Assembly (NCBI GenBank): GCA_014905825.1
Contig: JACGCN010000056.1
Coordinates: 1 to 64,000, forward strand
Direction of reading: 5' to 3'
Source: Lyophyllum atratum
Lineage: Eukaryota > Basidiomycota > Agaricomycetes > Agaricales > Lyophyllaceae
Length of the DNA: 64,000 nt
Under the pieces are notes generated by a model, which did not search any database, was not told the DNA's origin, and saw only the letters and a list, made by a program, of their open reading frames with translations. Positions within the stretch are counted from its first letter, which is position 1. Each line of letters begins with the position of its first letter. A program made the position numbers and the translations under genes. Shown here one piece after another: positions 1-10,535 of the stretch.

Positions 1-602
1 CGCCGCCTAGGCCCCTTCAAGATTCTCGAAGCCCACGGACCCTCCTCCTTCCTCCTCGACTTACCACGTTCTCTTTCCCGTCTACATCCAGTCTTTCACG
101 TCTCCCTCCTCGAACCCTACACGTCTCCCTCCGTCATTCCCGATCGCCTACCCTCTGCTTCCGTCCCGTCGATCGACGTCATCCCCGATCACCACGCGAC
201 ATTTCGACCATCATAGATTGCCGCAAGGTCGGGCGCCGTTACGACTATTTTGTCCACTGGCGCGATTCCCCGGACTCTGAAAATTCATGGATTCCCTTCA
301 CCGAAATCGACACGTCACTCTACGAAATCATTGAACAATTCCATCGCCGAAATCCTCGTCGCCCCCATCCTCCTCGCTTCGACTTCGATACTACCACCCG
401 TCATCCAATCAAAACCCTCGACATCACTACTCCTGCCCAAGATTCCCAGCAATCATCACCACGTCCACGCTCTCCATCACCACCTCCAGGTCCCTGGCAA
501 CGCGACTACGAACCTCCCACGCAAACCACGACCCGTTCCGGTCGCGTCGCACATCCCCCAAAATCAAAAGATTACGCCCGCTCCATCCTAAAAGGGGGAT
601 AA
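1..602 (+). pseudogene. 3' end of a Ty3/gypsy pol with chromodomain, frameshifted
   Basis: This is the C-terminal end of a retrotransposon polyprotein that enters from the left edge. Frame 1 (1-216) reads a typical post-integrase GPY/F-like segment (GPFKILE, then HPVFHVSLLEPY) and hits TAG at 214-216. The protein continues in another frame from about 210 to the TAA at 600-602, where a chromodomain pattern is visible (RYDYFVHWRDSP, then SWIPF). Chromodomains at this position target chromovirus integration to chromatin. The frame change near 200-215 means this copy cannot make an intact pol. The purine-rich run just before the stop (591-599) fits a polypurine tract, and the LTR begins directly after it. 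The rest of the element lies outside the window. Confidence 0.8.
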
Positions 603-954
603 TGTCACAATTCCCTTCTTTCCGCTAAGTCCTTTCCGAATTCCGACCTCCTCCCTCCTCTCGTCCCCCCTCTACTTACAATCCCTATACTATCATTTTT
701 CCTCGCTTCTTATCACAGCTTAGACACAAAACCCACATAAAACCCATATCATATGCCGCTACCTATTCATATGCTACTCAACTTACTTATTCTCCTTTCC
801 TAAAGCCCCTAACAATATTGTATAAAAGCCCAGTAGATTACCTTGTAAACGTTATCGAGTCAACACATTGTCCGAATCAAATCCCAGTTATCTCTGCTCC
901 ATATCATTCTCGTCATCTGAGTCTTATTCCTTGCTTATTCATTCGGTTCTCACA
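603..954 (+). mobile_element. 3' LTR of the left-edge Ty3/gypsy element
   Basis: The LTR begins TGTCACA immediately after the polypurine tract and ends near TCTCACA at 954. It is about 352 bp and contains a TATA box (TATAAAAG, 821-828). Ends of the TG...CA form are the LTR norm. The right boundary is inferred, because the 5' LTR that would confirm it is outside the window. Confidence 0.6.
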
Positions 955-2247
955 ATACCTATAGGCCCCGAGTGTCTGAATTCCACGATAAAGTGAGATT
1001 GGGCACCTTCGCCATTACAAATCGGGACGCCATATGATGTGCCGAGGTGTCCGACATGAGTTGACCGCACAACGCGCGACCCGTTCTGTGGACGAACCTC
1101 AGGATATCTCAAGTATTCTTCAAGAGTCCAACAAAACAGTAAGGCAGATTGTTGAAGCTTGCGTCCAGCAGCCAAATCCCGAAGGCGTGTCAAACATTTG
1201 GCCAGGGAAACTCCGCTTACTCGGAATATGGGCTAGAAATTACACGTTGTGTCAACGTTGTGTCGCATCGTCTCTCAAAGATGTTTCCCAACCTGTGTAG
1301 ATCAATGGAACCGCTGTTAGGCTGTGTCGTTTTTCTCAGGTCATCATTAGCTGCGTCGTTTCCTTCATCAAAATCTCTGAAGGTGTGTTTATTTTCGCGG
1401 AAATTGCCAAGCTGCGTCCATAATCATGAATTTGATTTTCCGGACAGTATATGCGCCATACGTGCGACATGCGACATGCGACATGCGACCAGCCTATACT
1501 GAAAAAAGCTATCATTCAACATCTATACCAAGCCAGCAGCATAGTATATTCATATTAGTATAGGCTAGAACAAGGAAAGGATGTACGAAAGTTGTATTGA
1601 GCGGACTTTGATATTTTTGATGTCTGCCCCGTCTCCCCATCAACCCCACCCACTTCATGGCCACATAGCTCCACAACGCGACCACCAATCTCTTAGCTCT
1701 TTTGCACATGAGTTTATGTATATATAAGCTTTCATATGGCACCCCAATCACCCCCGAAAAATGGTTTTGAATTTATAAATATACTCTTATACAGGTGGAT
1801 ATAATTTGAAATGAGACTAAGGTGACGGGTACTTGGACGGGTACCCACAATGCAAAATCGTGTACCCAGATCCGTCGGGATCCGTGCTCAATGGGTGATC
1901 CGGATCCACGGGTGCCCTACTTATGTATTCCCACGAGTAAACTTGTTTTGACCCATGGGTTACCCAGAGTCGTGCTCAGCCTTACCGAGATCCAAGGTAC
2001 TGCCGAACAATTATTCGGATTCTCACAAGTCCCTGATATCACGAGATTGATCGGAGATGCGTTGAGATAAGATAGAACTTCTTATCAGCGTGTTTCAATC
2101 TCTTTGTTAATTCTCAGTGCGTCTAAACTATTATTGACAAGGCCATAGTCTAAGGTAAGTATTTGTACTACTTCCCATAACAGTAGTACACTAGACTAAC
2201 AAGTTTCTGCTGTAAAAACCCAACTTCGGCTCAGCACACTCCCAGAG
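955..2247. other. Gene-free interval with small repeats
   Basis: No convincing gene is seen. Short open frames here lack recognisable features. At about 1461-1488 a 7-base unit (atgcgac) is repeated about four times. At about 1821-2000 there are several imperfect copies of a GGGTACCC-like motif (acgggtac twice, then gtgtaccca, acgggtgccc, tgggttaccc), which could be the remains of a DNA transposon end, but no paired terminal repeat was found. Confidence 0.4.
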
Positions 2248-3975
2248 TCAGACACCGTGCAGGTGCTCAAGGCCTTCTTCCGGTCTCAGAGGGATAGGTT
2301 CAACTGGGTCATATGGTCCATGCTTCAGGCAAAGCGCCACAAACTCGGCGCGGGGGTTAGGAAAGGGAACTTCGCCGCCGAGCCAATCGTCGTCCAGAGG
2401 TGGATTCGTGAGGAATGGATCCAGGGATCCGCGCTCTTTGCTGCATAAGTCCTTGGAATACTGTGAATGTGAAGTGCGAGGAACGTACCGAACATCTCGA
2501 CGTTCTTTGGCGATGTGGGATCCAGTGTCAGGTAAACCCTGTCGTTCTTGTGCAAGCCATCTATTGGATCGAACATCCACGCCCGATAGTCCGGAATCCC
2601 GAATTCGGTGAACAGGCGGAGGGTACGGTCCCTGGACCCATTGCTGTAGGCACCGATGTCGATGCCCAGGAGTTCCTGGACAATGAGACAGTGGAAGCAG
2701 TGGTACCATACAGTTCGGATGCTGCGCATCTACGTGCGACGAGGACCCACTCGTCCGTTTTGGTCTTCTTCGTTCGCTTGTTCTTGATTTTTGTCGCCTC
2801 CTCTTCCCAGATCTCCCACATCGTCTCATGCCAAAACGCCCCCCACAACAGGTGCCTCCACATAGGGTAGTACCGGGCTGGTATGAGGATGTACCCAACC
2901 ACCGAATCATCAGCTGGTCGATATGCCTCGACCGAAACCCAGTCCACATCCCCAATCTTTCCCTCCTCGCCTGCCCGGTATCTCACACCATATTTCTTCC
3001 TGTCGTTCTCCCACTCCTGCCATGTCGGATGCGTCAACGGTTGCTTGTATTGGAACGTCGTGAGGGGCTTTGCCAAGCGTTCCAGTGTCTGTGCCTTTTT
3101 GGGTCGGGTGTTCCGCGACTTCGTCCTCGGTCCACGCTTCTCCCTGGCACTGGTATTCATCTTCGATGTTTCTGTGGCCCGGGGTCTTGGGCGGAGAGTA
3201 CGGGAGGTGGTCCTGTGGTGTAATGGCGAGGAGGGGCGCGGGAGATCGTCCTGACGAGGAAGGAAAGAAAGGAAGGTGAGCACCAAAGGCCAGAAATACG
3301 AAACGGAAATGTGTAGGATATGACTAGTACGACGACTCACGGGCGCTGCGGTAGGATCCTGGCTGCCATCGAGCTGGATGTCGTCCCCCGAAATATAGCT
3401 TCGGTTATCGGTCTGCAGTAGACAGAAATTGGGGTCAGCTAGGCAGCACAAAAGCTGAAGATGGGAGAATGTAATGTGCTGACGAGGGTGGTGGTGCGCT
3501 GGATCTCGTCATGTGTCTTGTTCAACTTTTCGAGTCGGAGTTCCAGGGCGCCAGGGAGAACGCGATGGAGGGAAGCAGCGATGACGAGATCCAGTGCATT
3601 GTCACGGGGAATGCGGCCCAGCGCTCCCTCCAGCAACGCGAGATCCCCTGGCATGCACATTCGGTCGTCAGGCGGCAGGCCAGGAAGATGGAAGATGGAT
3701 CAGAACATACCAGCACGAGAAGAGACCATCCCGGTTTCGCCGATGGCGCTCGCGACGAACTCGTCGTTGGCGACGCTTCCCTGTGCTGTACACGATCAGG
3801 ATGCAGTGAAATCAAGTGTATGTAGGTAAAGCGGCAACTTACTACGTGCATCGAGCAGCTCGTTGCTCAGCTCTAGACTCTGGGAGACATCTTGTGTGGT
3901 AGGTGGATGAGAGGGTCCTGAGGATAGGCGGCGCAGGCTCCGGTCGCTGAAGGAGGGTCGGACGATGCGTGGCAT
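2248..3975 (-). pseudogene. Multi-exon gene of unknown function, frame-disrupted
   Basis: Reading leftward, a plausible exon chain exists: an upstream exon from the ATG at 3975, then GSVANDEF..., GDLALLEGALGRIPRDNALDLVIAAS..., TDNRSYISGDD..., and a long exon (DDLPRPSS... to TDEWVLVAR) rich in Trp and Tyr. Introns with GT-AG borders of about 60-90 nt join the middle exons in phase. Two joins fail. Near 2728 the reading moves by one base into MRSIRTVWYHC..., and near 2480 a good donor (gtacgttc) does not return to the open C-terminal frame (DLCSKERGSLDP...). The link from the first exon to the GSVANDEF exon is also out of phase. I recognise no domain. It is either a decaying gene or one with sequence errors. 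The C-terminal frame stops at 2248. Confidence 0.45.
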
Positions 3976-4244
3976 CGTGGTGGACAGCAGGTAAACTTTG
4001 CGAGACCGTTGATCAACGTTGGACAACGGCACTGAACCCGCTGGCAAACAGTCGCAAACGTATCTGGTCTCGACTCTCTCAAGTATCGAAGCCCAAGCTC
4101 TGAAGACGTTCCAATAGCCTAGTTTTTGCGCTAATATTACCAGCATCCTAAAAGGAGATCTAGTATGATAACTCTACCCCTCCACGCATGGGGCGCGACA
4201 ACCACAGAACTCCGATCGAGGCAGATCGGGATTTGATCCAGACC

Positions 4245-4345
4245 TCGGATGGCAAGGAAACGGCTGTTGACCGTTGTTATTCTCAGATGCCTTTAGCAGA
4301 AGTCTGTGCGGGAAAAACGCGACCACCACGACCTCAAGGGCACGT
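4245..4345 (+). repeat. Upstream sequence shared with the MRVGGF gene family
   Basis: About 100 bp directly upstream of the 4389 gene resembles the sequence upstream of two members of a small gene family: 14235-14340 on the same strand, and about 7600-7700 on the opposite strand. Shared blocks include ttgaccgttgttattctc and gggaaaaacgcgaccacc. Such a block is likely a copied promoter or upstream regulatory region. Confidence 0.6.
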
Positions 4346-4388
4346 TGCCTCTGCCCTCCTCTCTTGACGCCTATCTAACGACCCAACC

Positions 4389-6809
4389 ATGCGCCCTCTG
4401 ACGCTTCACGCCTCAGCTCTGAACGACGACGAGTACGATCTCTATACGACGAGCCTGAACGATCTGGCATGGGCAGACGATACGGACTCTGGGCAGGCGC
4501 ACGATGATGCGTATTATGAGCAGATGAAGATCGGAATACGGGAGGCGAGGGGGTGGTTGAGGGGACGGTACGCGCATCTACCGCCTGGGGCCATCGATTC
4601 GGTGAGTACACGTCCCCGGGTCGTCGTTCCCTCGGGTTTCTCACACTGTTGTCTCTGCCAGATTCTTCGATTCTTTTCGCCGGATCTGAGCCAAGCGGAC
4701 GTTCTTACTGGCGGCCAGTTCTTTGCTGGGCTGCGACTCGCTGTGCACGCTGAGAACGGGAAGGAGATTGACCGGGCGCTGGCGTTTGTGCAAGGTACGT
4801 ACGGATGTTGTCATAAAACGCGTCATGACACTTATAATCTCGTAGCCCATCCTTCTGCCTCCGCCTCTCCGAAACGACCGTCCGTAGATATCGTCTCTCC
4901 CCGCGATTTTGGGCAACCCCCGCCGACTCCATCGTCCTCGGGCCGAGCGTTCGATACCCCGACATCAACACCTTCGATGTCGTCAAACCCATTCTCGGCC
5001 ACCCATCCGCCTGTCCACCCTTCCCAACGCAACGACCCACATAACTCCCCGCACGCTGCCCACAATCCCTTTGCCCGCTCCTCGATCGACGCCCGACCTC
5101 CCCTACCTCCACGCAAGGCGGCACCCCCGATCCCGCTTATCCCGCCTCCAAAACACGGCTCCATCCTCCTCTCACCTTCATCACGCAAATCCGCCTCCCC
5201 AACCCGACCCTCTCCCACCTCCATCGCACCCGCTCACACCCAAACCCCACCAACGATACCACCCCACCCTCCCGTTCCTCCCAAACCAGCCCACGTCACG
5301 TCGACGCTGATGAAGCAGTCCCTGCAGGCGAGCAAGGCTGCGCAGACCATGAAGCGCGCTGAGGCGCAGCTCGAGCAGGAGCGGGTGCTGCAGGTGCTGA
5401 AGAGCAGCGCGGTGGTGTCGGGTGGGTACAGCCTTGCGGGTGCGCGTGTGTCCCGCTCACCCGTTGTCATAGGCACGCAGGTGCGCACCTCGTACAATCG
5501 GAGCGTCAGCCCTAATAAGGTGGTCGTGAATGCGCAGGGGCCGCTGGAGGCGACGTTTCATCAGACGGGGTCGATGTCGACTTCGGATTCGAGTGAGGAA
5601 GGGAGGGGGAGGGAGAGGAGGGCGCCGCCGTTGCCCAGGAGGAGGAATACCCATACCCAGCAGCAACCGTCGCCGCCCGTGTCGATCTCCTCGCTGGAGC
5701 AGGTCGCCCTCGCACAGACTTCGGGAGAGGTGACGTCACCACTCCCTGTTCGATCCACCACGAATCCGTTCCCCAGGCCCGCAGACAACAACCCATTCCA
5801 CCGCCCTCTCCCCGACCCGCACCCCACCAAGTCCTACACGTCCTCTCCGCACACCTCTCCCTCCCATCCCACCACCGACCTCCCCTCCACCCGTCCCCCA
5901 ACCCACCCCGACCGCAAACCGCCATTCACATCCTCACCCTTCCACAACCCCTCGCCCTTCACCTCCCCCACCCAGAACGCCCACCCAACCCCAACCCCGA
6001 TGACGAACTCCATGACGATGACGACGCCCGAAAGCTCTCCCACCGCCCGCGTCTTCCGCTCCAAATCACTTCACCACCCTTCCCCGCCCCTCCCTCCTCT
6101 CCCCGGGCCCCCACCGCGCCGTAAGCGTCCCGAGAGCGTGCAGGTGCTCGGGTCCCCTGCGAGCTCGGTCTTCGGCGACGGCGCCGAGGTGGTTCCTTAC
6201 TATGGCACCCCTGAGAGTCAAAGGGGAGTGGGGATGGGGAGACCCAATGCAGGATCGGGTACTCTCTCGAGGCATACGTCGTTCTCTACGCCTTCGCATG
6301 CGCATACGCATAGGAGGCAGTCGTCCCTCTCAGCCGCGTCGATGGCTACCTACAGCACCTCGCGCTCAGACGGGGCGGGCGGGGGTCCGGTGGCGGGAGG
6401 GGAGAGCCCACTGAGTAAACTCGCGAGGTCGTGGCAGCCCCGGCTGGAGAAGGCGCGGTATAAGGCGGAGGCGGGGTTGAGCCGGCGGGGGTACGTGCGG
6501 GATGTGCGGAGTCGGAGTCGGGGGCGGGAGGGGGAGGGGGAGGAGAAGGAGGAGCTCATTCGGATTGGGGGTGGGGCGGAGGGGTGGGAGCAGGTGAGAG
6601 GGGCGAAGGGGAGGGGGTATGGGTATGGGAGTGGAGGTGGGGAGGAGTATGAGCCGCCGAGTGTGGATGGGCTGAGCTTGGATGGGAGTACGGTTTCGGT
6701 GAGTGATGAGGAGGAGCAGGGGAGGGCGGGGAGAGGGGGGAGAGAGGGGGTGGAGAGGGATGGGTTGAAGTGGCCGGTTGTGGAGGGGGAGGGGTGGAGG
6801 CCGTTGTAG
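4389..6809 (+). CDS. EH-like N-terminal domain protein with many NPF motifs, probable endocytic/trafficking scaffold
   Basis: Three exons (4389-4601, 4662-4794, 4846-6809) join to 769 codons. The introns of 60 and 51 nt contain no stop, so an unspliced frame is also open, but both have clear gtgagt/cag and gtacgt/tag borders. The N-terminus (about residues 1-115) is helical and acidic, with ILRFFSPDLSQADVLTGGQFFAGLRL resembling the EF-hand-like EH fold. The remainder is low complexity, rich in Pro and Ser, and holds several NPF tripeptides (SNPFS, HNPFA, TNPFP, NNPFH), the ligand bound by EH domains. The C-terminus is basic/Gly-rich and ends GWRPL. Known family logic suggests an EH/NPF adaptor in endocytosis or lipid signalling; the exact orthologue is not identified. 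The ATG follows a C/T-rich leader typical of fungal starts. Confidence 0.75.
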   Translation: MRPLTLHASALNDDEYDLYTTSLNDLAWADDTDSGQAHDDAYYEQMKIGIREARGWLRGRYAHLPPGAIDSVSTRPRVVVPSGFSHCCLCQILRFFSPDLSQADVLTGGQFFAGLRLAVHAENGKEIDRALAFVQGTYGCCHKTRHDTYNLVAHPSASASPKRPSVDIVSPRDFGQPPPTPSSSGRAFDTPTSTPSMSSNPFSATHPPVHPSQRNDPHNSPHAAHNPFARSSIDARPPLPPRKAAPPIPLIPPPKHGSILLSPSSRKSASPTRPSPTSIAPAHTQTPPTIPPHPPVPPKPAHVTSTLMKQSLQASKAAQTMKRAEAQLEQERVLQVLKSSAVVSGGYSLAGARVSRSPVVIGTQVRTSYNRSVSPNKVVVNAQGPLEATFHQTGSMSTSDSSEEGRGRERRAPPLPRRRNTHTQQQPSPPVSISSLEQVALAQTSGEVTSPLPVRSTTNPFPRPADNNPFHRPLPDPHPTKSYTSSPHTSPSHPTTDLPSTRPPTHPDRKPPFTSSPFHNPSPFTSPTQNAHPTPTPMTNSMTMTTPESSPTARVFRSKSLHHPSPPLPPLPGPPPRRKRPESVQVLGSPASSVFGDGAEVVPYYGTPESQRGVGMGRPNAGSGTLSRHTSFSTPSHAHTHRRQSSLSAASMATYSTSRSDGAGGGPVAGGESPLSKLARSWQPRLEKARYKAEAGLSRRGYVRDVRSRSRGREGEGEEKEELIRIGGGAEGWEQVRGAKGRGYGYGSGGGEEYEPPSVDGLSLDGSTVSVSDEEEQGRAGRGGREGVERDGLKWPVVEGEGWRPL

Positions 6810-7063
6810 GTCGTTTTTTGATGCGTGGTATAGGTTCTCGAAGCTTTCGTTTGGTTCTTGTAGATGCTTTCGTTCGATTGTTGATATTAGTGCTGCCTTG
6901 TATCTGTACAAACTAAAACATATCCTTCTGCGAGTTGTGGTCTTTACAAGGGTTCCCATTGGCACGTCGTAACTTGCACTTCTTCTGTTGGGTACATAGA
7001 ATTCTCTGTCTGTACAAACTACAAGATATCCTCATCCACATTGTACGTTCCGGTCATAATAGA
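6810..7063. other. Intergenic, with flank shared by two family copies
   Basis: No gene is seen. From about 6995 to 7063 the sequence (ctgtctgtacaaactacaag... to agatcata) is similar to 9168-9230, so the duplication of the neighbouring small gene includes downstream sequence. Confidence 0.5.
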
Positions 7064-7500
7064 TCATACCATTTTGTACCAATCGGAGTTTCTCACGTAA
7101 ACCGTAGCGAAACTAGAGCGAACTCCACCTCCGGACCTAAGGATAAGTATATCAGAACATACCTAGAGGCGTGTCTCAGCCCCCTACCACGCTCCTCAAG
7201 CAAATCATGGATGAGATCTTCCCGTTCACCCCACGTGCATTACTCGGGTCTTAGAGCAACGCGATCGATATCGCGGAACATCTGGCGACTAAAGCGGGCC
7301 CTTCGTGTGGGGATAAGGTATTTTACGTCGTCCTCGGTCTGTGGGGGATGGGTGACGAGGAGGAGATTCGTGTCGTTTTCCGTGGCGAACCGCGCGAGGA
7401 AGGTCATGAATTTGTCGTTAGTGGCGAGGATGCTGGGTCGCTTGTGAGAATACCATCGTCGGGCCTCTGCTGGCGTGATGAGGAATCCGCCTACGCGCAT
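7064..7500 (-). pseudogene. MRVGGF family copy 1, broken
   Basis: This copy starts MRVGGFLITPAEARRW like its relatives at 9297-9725 and 14432-14857, and keeps the block YLIPTRRARFSRQMFRDID. Two lesions are visible. A TAA at 7240-7242 replaces the CAG/CAA (Gln) codon found in the other copies (RPE-stop versus RLEQ). Near the 3' end there is an 11-base insertion (ctagtttcgct) after the EVEFA codons, which changes frame. Ignoring these, the alignment continues to the TGA ending at 7064. Function is unknown. The upstream flank (7501-7700) also matches the other copies. Confidence 0.75.
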
Positions 7501-8159
7501 CGATGTGGGTATATGTGCGCGATGAACGATTCAGTTGGTATCGCACAACTGGTTGAAGTAACAGCCAGTGTTGTGAGCTGGGGCTACGGCTAGCCCAAGT
7601 GGCAAGGTGGTCGCGTTTTTCCCGCTGCCACTTCCGCCAAAGGCGTCCGAGAATAACAACGGTCAACAATGTTTCTTGCCATCCGCCTCGATGATCGTGC
7701 ATCGGCTTGACACTGAAAACTCGAAGTATGTTGTCCAATGTAAGTACCATCTCGGCCGAACGAAAGGTTATGTGTTGACACGGAGAAAGAAACCCGATAT
7801 GCCTGATTTGGGCTGATGGTCACGCGTCTCCGAATTCGATAAAACTCAAAAGAGCAACCTTGCCTTCGCTCTTTCCACCCTCAGATATGCCTTGGATCCA
7901 GTGCGTCGTCGAGCAGTTTGAGATATCCACTATCTAAAGCACTGACCAGAGCGATTTCTGCGGGCCATCTAACTCCCTTCCGCTCGACCTAGTCCAGCTC
8001 GCGACACGACCAAATGTCCCTACGATAGATCACTTAGTTCACCATGCATCTCATCCCCCATCCCCCTCGCATTCCAATCTTCTTCTCAGAGGTCAACTTC
8101 TTCCGTCCCCGTCCCCAGCTTCTCGCTCACGGCAGCGCGGACGATCGAATGCGCCAGCT
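7501..8159. other. Shared upstream region of family copy 1, otherwise no gene
   Basis: 7501-7700 is homologous in reverse to the upstream region of copy 3 (14235-14430), including a pyrimidine-purine block around gggaaaaacgcgaccacc. Beyond 7700 no gene is recognised. Confidence 0.45.
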
Positions 8160-9010
8160 AAGGTCCCGGGACTTGGCTTCTCGCCTCATCCAACAGCAAC
8201 CCTGTACGGCCTCAGCACCCACGATCCTCAATCCCGTATCTACGCATGGGAATCAGCGAATGTAAGCATCGCTCCGCCCGAGACCTGGTCGTCGTTTCAC
8301 CGGCATAGCGCCTCGGGACCGATGGGCGCGCAATTTACTCGAACCAGCGGGGAAGACAACATGTCGAGACGTGTTGGATGCGGTCAAGGGAGTGGCTGTT
8401 GGGTTATGAAAGTGTACGTGGTTTTCTAAGGCTTTCCGATTGGTACGCAGTCCTTCCCTGCTAAGCTGAAATTTTGCACATCAGTGTGACGATACCGTAT
8501 ACAGTGTCTAGAGTATATTCTCTTTGTGTCCATCCCCAGTCTTCGATTTCTGGCGGAGCTACCACCCTCACTGTCCTCGAGCTCCTGGATTCTCGTTTCC
8601 GGACACTATAACATGTCTCGTACCGTCGATGGGTTCGGTAGACGACCTGACGGACCGTCCACGTATCCAACAGAGTTTTTATCATATCGACGACGTGCAG
8701 CCCTAGGGTGTAAGCATCGTTTGCCCATCTCGTGGTATGGTTACGAGATGATCCTGGCCGCGCCTGGAACCTCGACAAAATAGATTCTATTATGGAAATC
8801 TCACGACCTTCCCGTCTTCACGTATCCTACTCTCGCAAATCCCGCAGCGCTTCACTCAGTTCAAGCGGCATTTCTCGGATACCGTCTCCTCCAACTTGAA
8901 CAGCCAGGGTGGCAGTGTAAATGGTGGCATCCTAGGAATCTCGCGAACCTTCGTGTGTTCACGTATCCTGCTCCCACTTCCGCAGATTCCGCAGCGTTCT
9001 ACTCAGTCCA
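8160..9010 (+). pseudogene. Decayed duplicated gene, perhaps protein-kinase-like (copy 1)
   Basis: This stretch is homologous over several hundred bases to the reverse strand of 13100-13770 (shared blocks: caacagcaaccctgtacgg, tctcacgacctt, gatgcggtcaagggactggct with small changes). Neither copy has a long frame. At about 8537-8552 the sequence reads FDF followed after one extra base by GGATTLTVLELL, and near 8694 one missing base would give DDVQ-ALGC. Both recall the DFG and DV-ALGC regions of fungal kinases, but this is weak. Inside the copy, a unit of about 143 bp is tandemly repeated (8793-8857 resembles 8936-9004). It is best treated as a pseudogene of uncertain family. Confidence 0.35.
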
Positions 9011-9296
9011 GGTACCATTTCCCAGATCCTGCCCCCAAGTATTCCCGGAAAGGTTGCTGCAGCTGGTCACTCGGCATCTATTCGTGATCCTGTGTTCTTT
9101 ACAAGCGCCAGGCATGTCTCTATTTCCACTTGGCTACCTCGAGATCCGTCCGTTAGGTACACATTCTGTGTCTGTACAAAAGACAAGACATCCTCATCCG
9201 AGTTGTGCGTTCCGGTGATGATAGATCATACTACGCTTCGAGCGTGAGTCTTCCCGTAAACGTTGCTGCTGCGACATTTCGGCACTCAACAGACGC

Positions 9297-9725
9297 CTAA
9301 CTGAACCTCTGGTACCAATAGGAGTCTTTCACGTAAACCGTAGCAAACTCGACCTCCAGACCTAAGGACGAATATATCAGATCATGCTCAGACGCGCTTC
9401 GTAGCAATATACCATTCTCCGTAAGCCGCTTATGGACGATATCTTCCTTTTCACCCCACGTCCACTGCTCGAGTCGCAGGGCATCGCGATCGATGTCACG
9501 GAACATCTGGCGACTAAAGCGGGCCCTTCGTGTGGGGATAAGGTATTTTTCGTCGGCCTCGTGCTGAGTAGGATAGGTAACAACAAGGAACTTCGTGAAG
9601 TTGTCCCTGACAAACTGAGCGAGGACCACGATGGCTAACATGTCATCGGCAGGGATGTCGGGCACCTGCGGAGAAGACCATCGTCGGGCCTCTGCTGTCG
9701 TGATGAGGAATCCGCCTACCCGCAT
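9297..9725 (-). CDS. MRVGGF family protein, copy 2 (unknown function)
   Basis: An uninterrupted single-exon frame of 142 residues starts MRVGGFLIT and ends at the TGA/TAA boundary near 9297. The start is chosen because all three family copies share it. The conserved core is YLIPTRRARFSRQMFRDID, then (W/K)WGE(K/Q)EDIVHK and a C-terminal LGLE(V/A)EF(A/T)TVYV block. There is no signal peptide or membrane helix. The alternation of charged and hydrophobic residues suggests a small soluble alpha/beta protein. I do not recognise the family. Divergence from copy 3 with a conserved frame suggests some constraint. Its upstream sequence differs from copies 1 and 3 beyond the first bases. Confidence 0.55.
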   Translation of the reverse strand: MRVGGFLITTAEARRWSSPQVPDIPADDMLAIVVLAQFVRDNFTKFLVVTYPTQHEADEKYLIPTRRARFSRQMFRDIDRDALRLEQWTWGEKEDIVHKRLTENGILLRSASEHDLIYSSLGLEVEFATVYVKDSYWYQRFS

Positions 9726-10212
9726 GACGTGATGACTGCAGAGAGTCTGAGTGCAAAGAAGGTGTGGATTCGAATGTGAATGCCGTATACGATAGACTGA
9801 TAACTGAGAGTGCCGCCTGATTGCCTCGTGAGTGAGCTAGGGAAACGAGTGTGTACAACGTTGAACGCGTGTCCTCCTCATGTCCGTAAAATCATGTGAT
9901 CCCCGCCTATCCGTTCTTCAAACCCCACCATGGTCTGAGTCGATGAGATGTGTGTATCTGTGTGCGATGAACGATTCGTTTGGTGCAATCGCACAGCTGG
10001 TTCGAGTATCTGTGAACTGAAGCCGGCTACCAGCCCGAGTGATAGATCATGAGCTGTTCCTCCGAAAAATCGGTATGCAGTCAAATAGTCCTGCTCCAGC
10101 CTCCATCGCCGTTTCAACTTCGTTCAATGGCTATAAAAATGGTCGAAGTTCATTCACCGGCTATATAAATGGTAGAAATAGTCTTCCCCTCAACGAGAAA
10201 AAAATCATTCGT
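9726..10212. other. Intergenic
   Basis: No gene is recognised. The sequence at 9940-10020 (gatgtgtgtatctgtgtgcgatgaacgattcgtttggtgc) resembles the upstream region of family copies 1 and 3. This suggests that the promoter region of copy 2 was separated from its gene by an insertion or rearrangement. A 30-bp near-repeat (ttcaatggctataaaaatggt / ttcaccggctatataaatggt) lies at 10124-10171. Confidence 0.4.
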
Positions 10213-10313
10213 TGACCGAGACAGGGGTCGAACCTGCAATCTCCTGATTACTTAACCGGTTGAAGGTTCTTGGTTCATCGTAGTCAGACGCGATGCCATT
10301 TCGCCACACGGCC
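10213..10313 (-). tRNA. tRNA-Arg(ACG) with a 29-nt intron
   Basis: On the minus strand the mature 72-nt tRNA folds as acceptor GGCCGTG/CTCGGTC plus discriminator A, D-arm GCGA/TCGC, anticodon stem TCTGA/TCAGG, variable AGATT and T-arm GCAGG-TTCGACC-CCTGT. The loop CTACGA..A gives anticodon ACG. An intron at 10249-10277 sits one base after the anticodon, the canonical fungal site. The acceptor has a T-T mismatch at pair 6-67 that all three copies share, so it is probably tolerated. The exons are identical to the copies at 29090 and 42351; the introns differ. Confidence 0.92.
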
Positions 10314-10535
10314 ATGCTTCTACCTACACCACGGCACCAACTAGTTCCGGCGCCCATGCTGAAGCTTGAAGTCGCAGATTCTCAAGACTCAACGAGGCAG
10401 AGAAAAAGAGTCAAGATGAAAAGTGGTAAGCGCAACCACAAGCATATATTTCCAAAGATCGGGGCACTACATATCTATCGAAAAAGAAGGGCGGGAGAGG
10501 CTCCATAGATAGGATCCTCGCGATGGGAGAGGGTG

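Noticed and set aside
1461..1488. Possible CRISPR-like or telomere-like array
   Set aside because: Only a 7-base unit repeated about four times without spacers; a simple tandem repeat in a eukaryotic genome.
3461..3829. Plus-strand frames over the 2.2-4.0 kb gene
   Set aside because: They are antisense to phased exons and have no features of their own.
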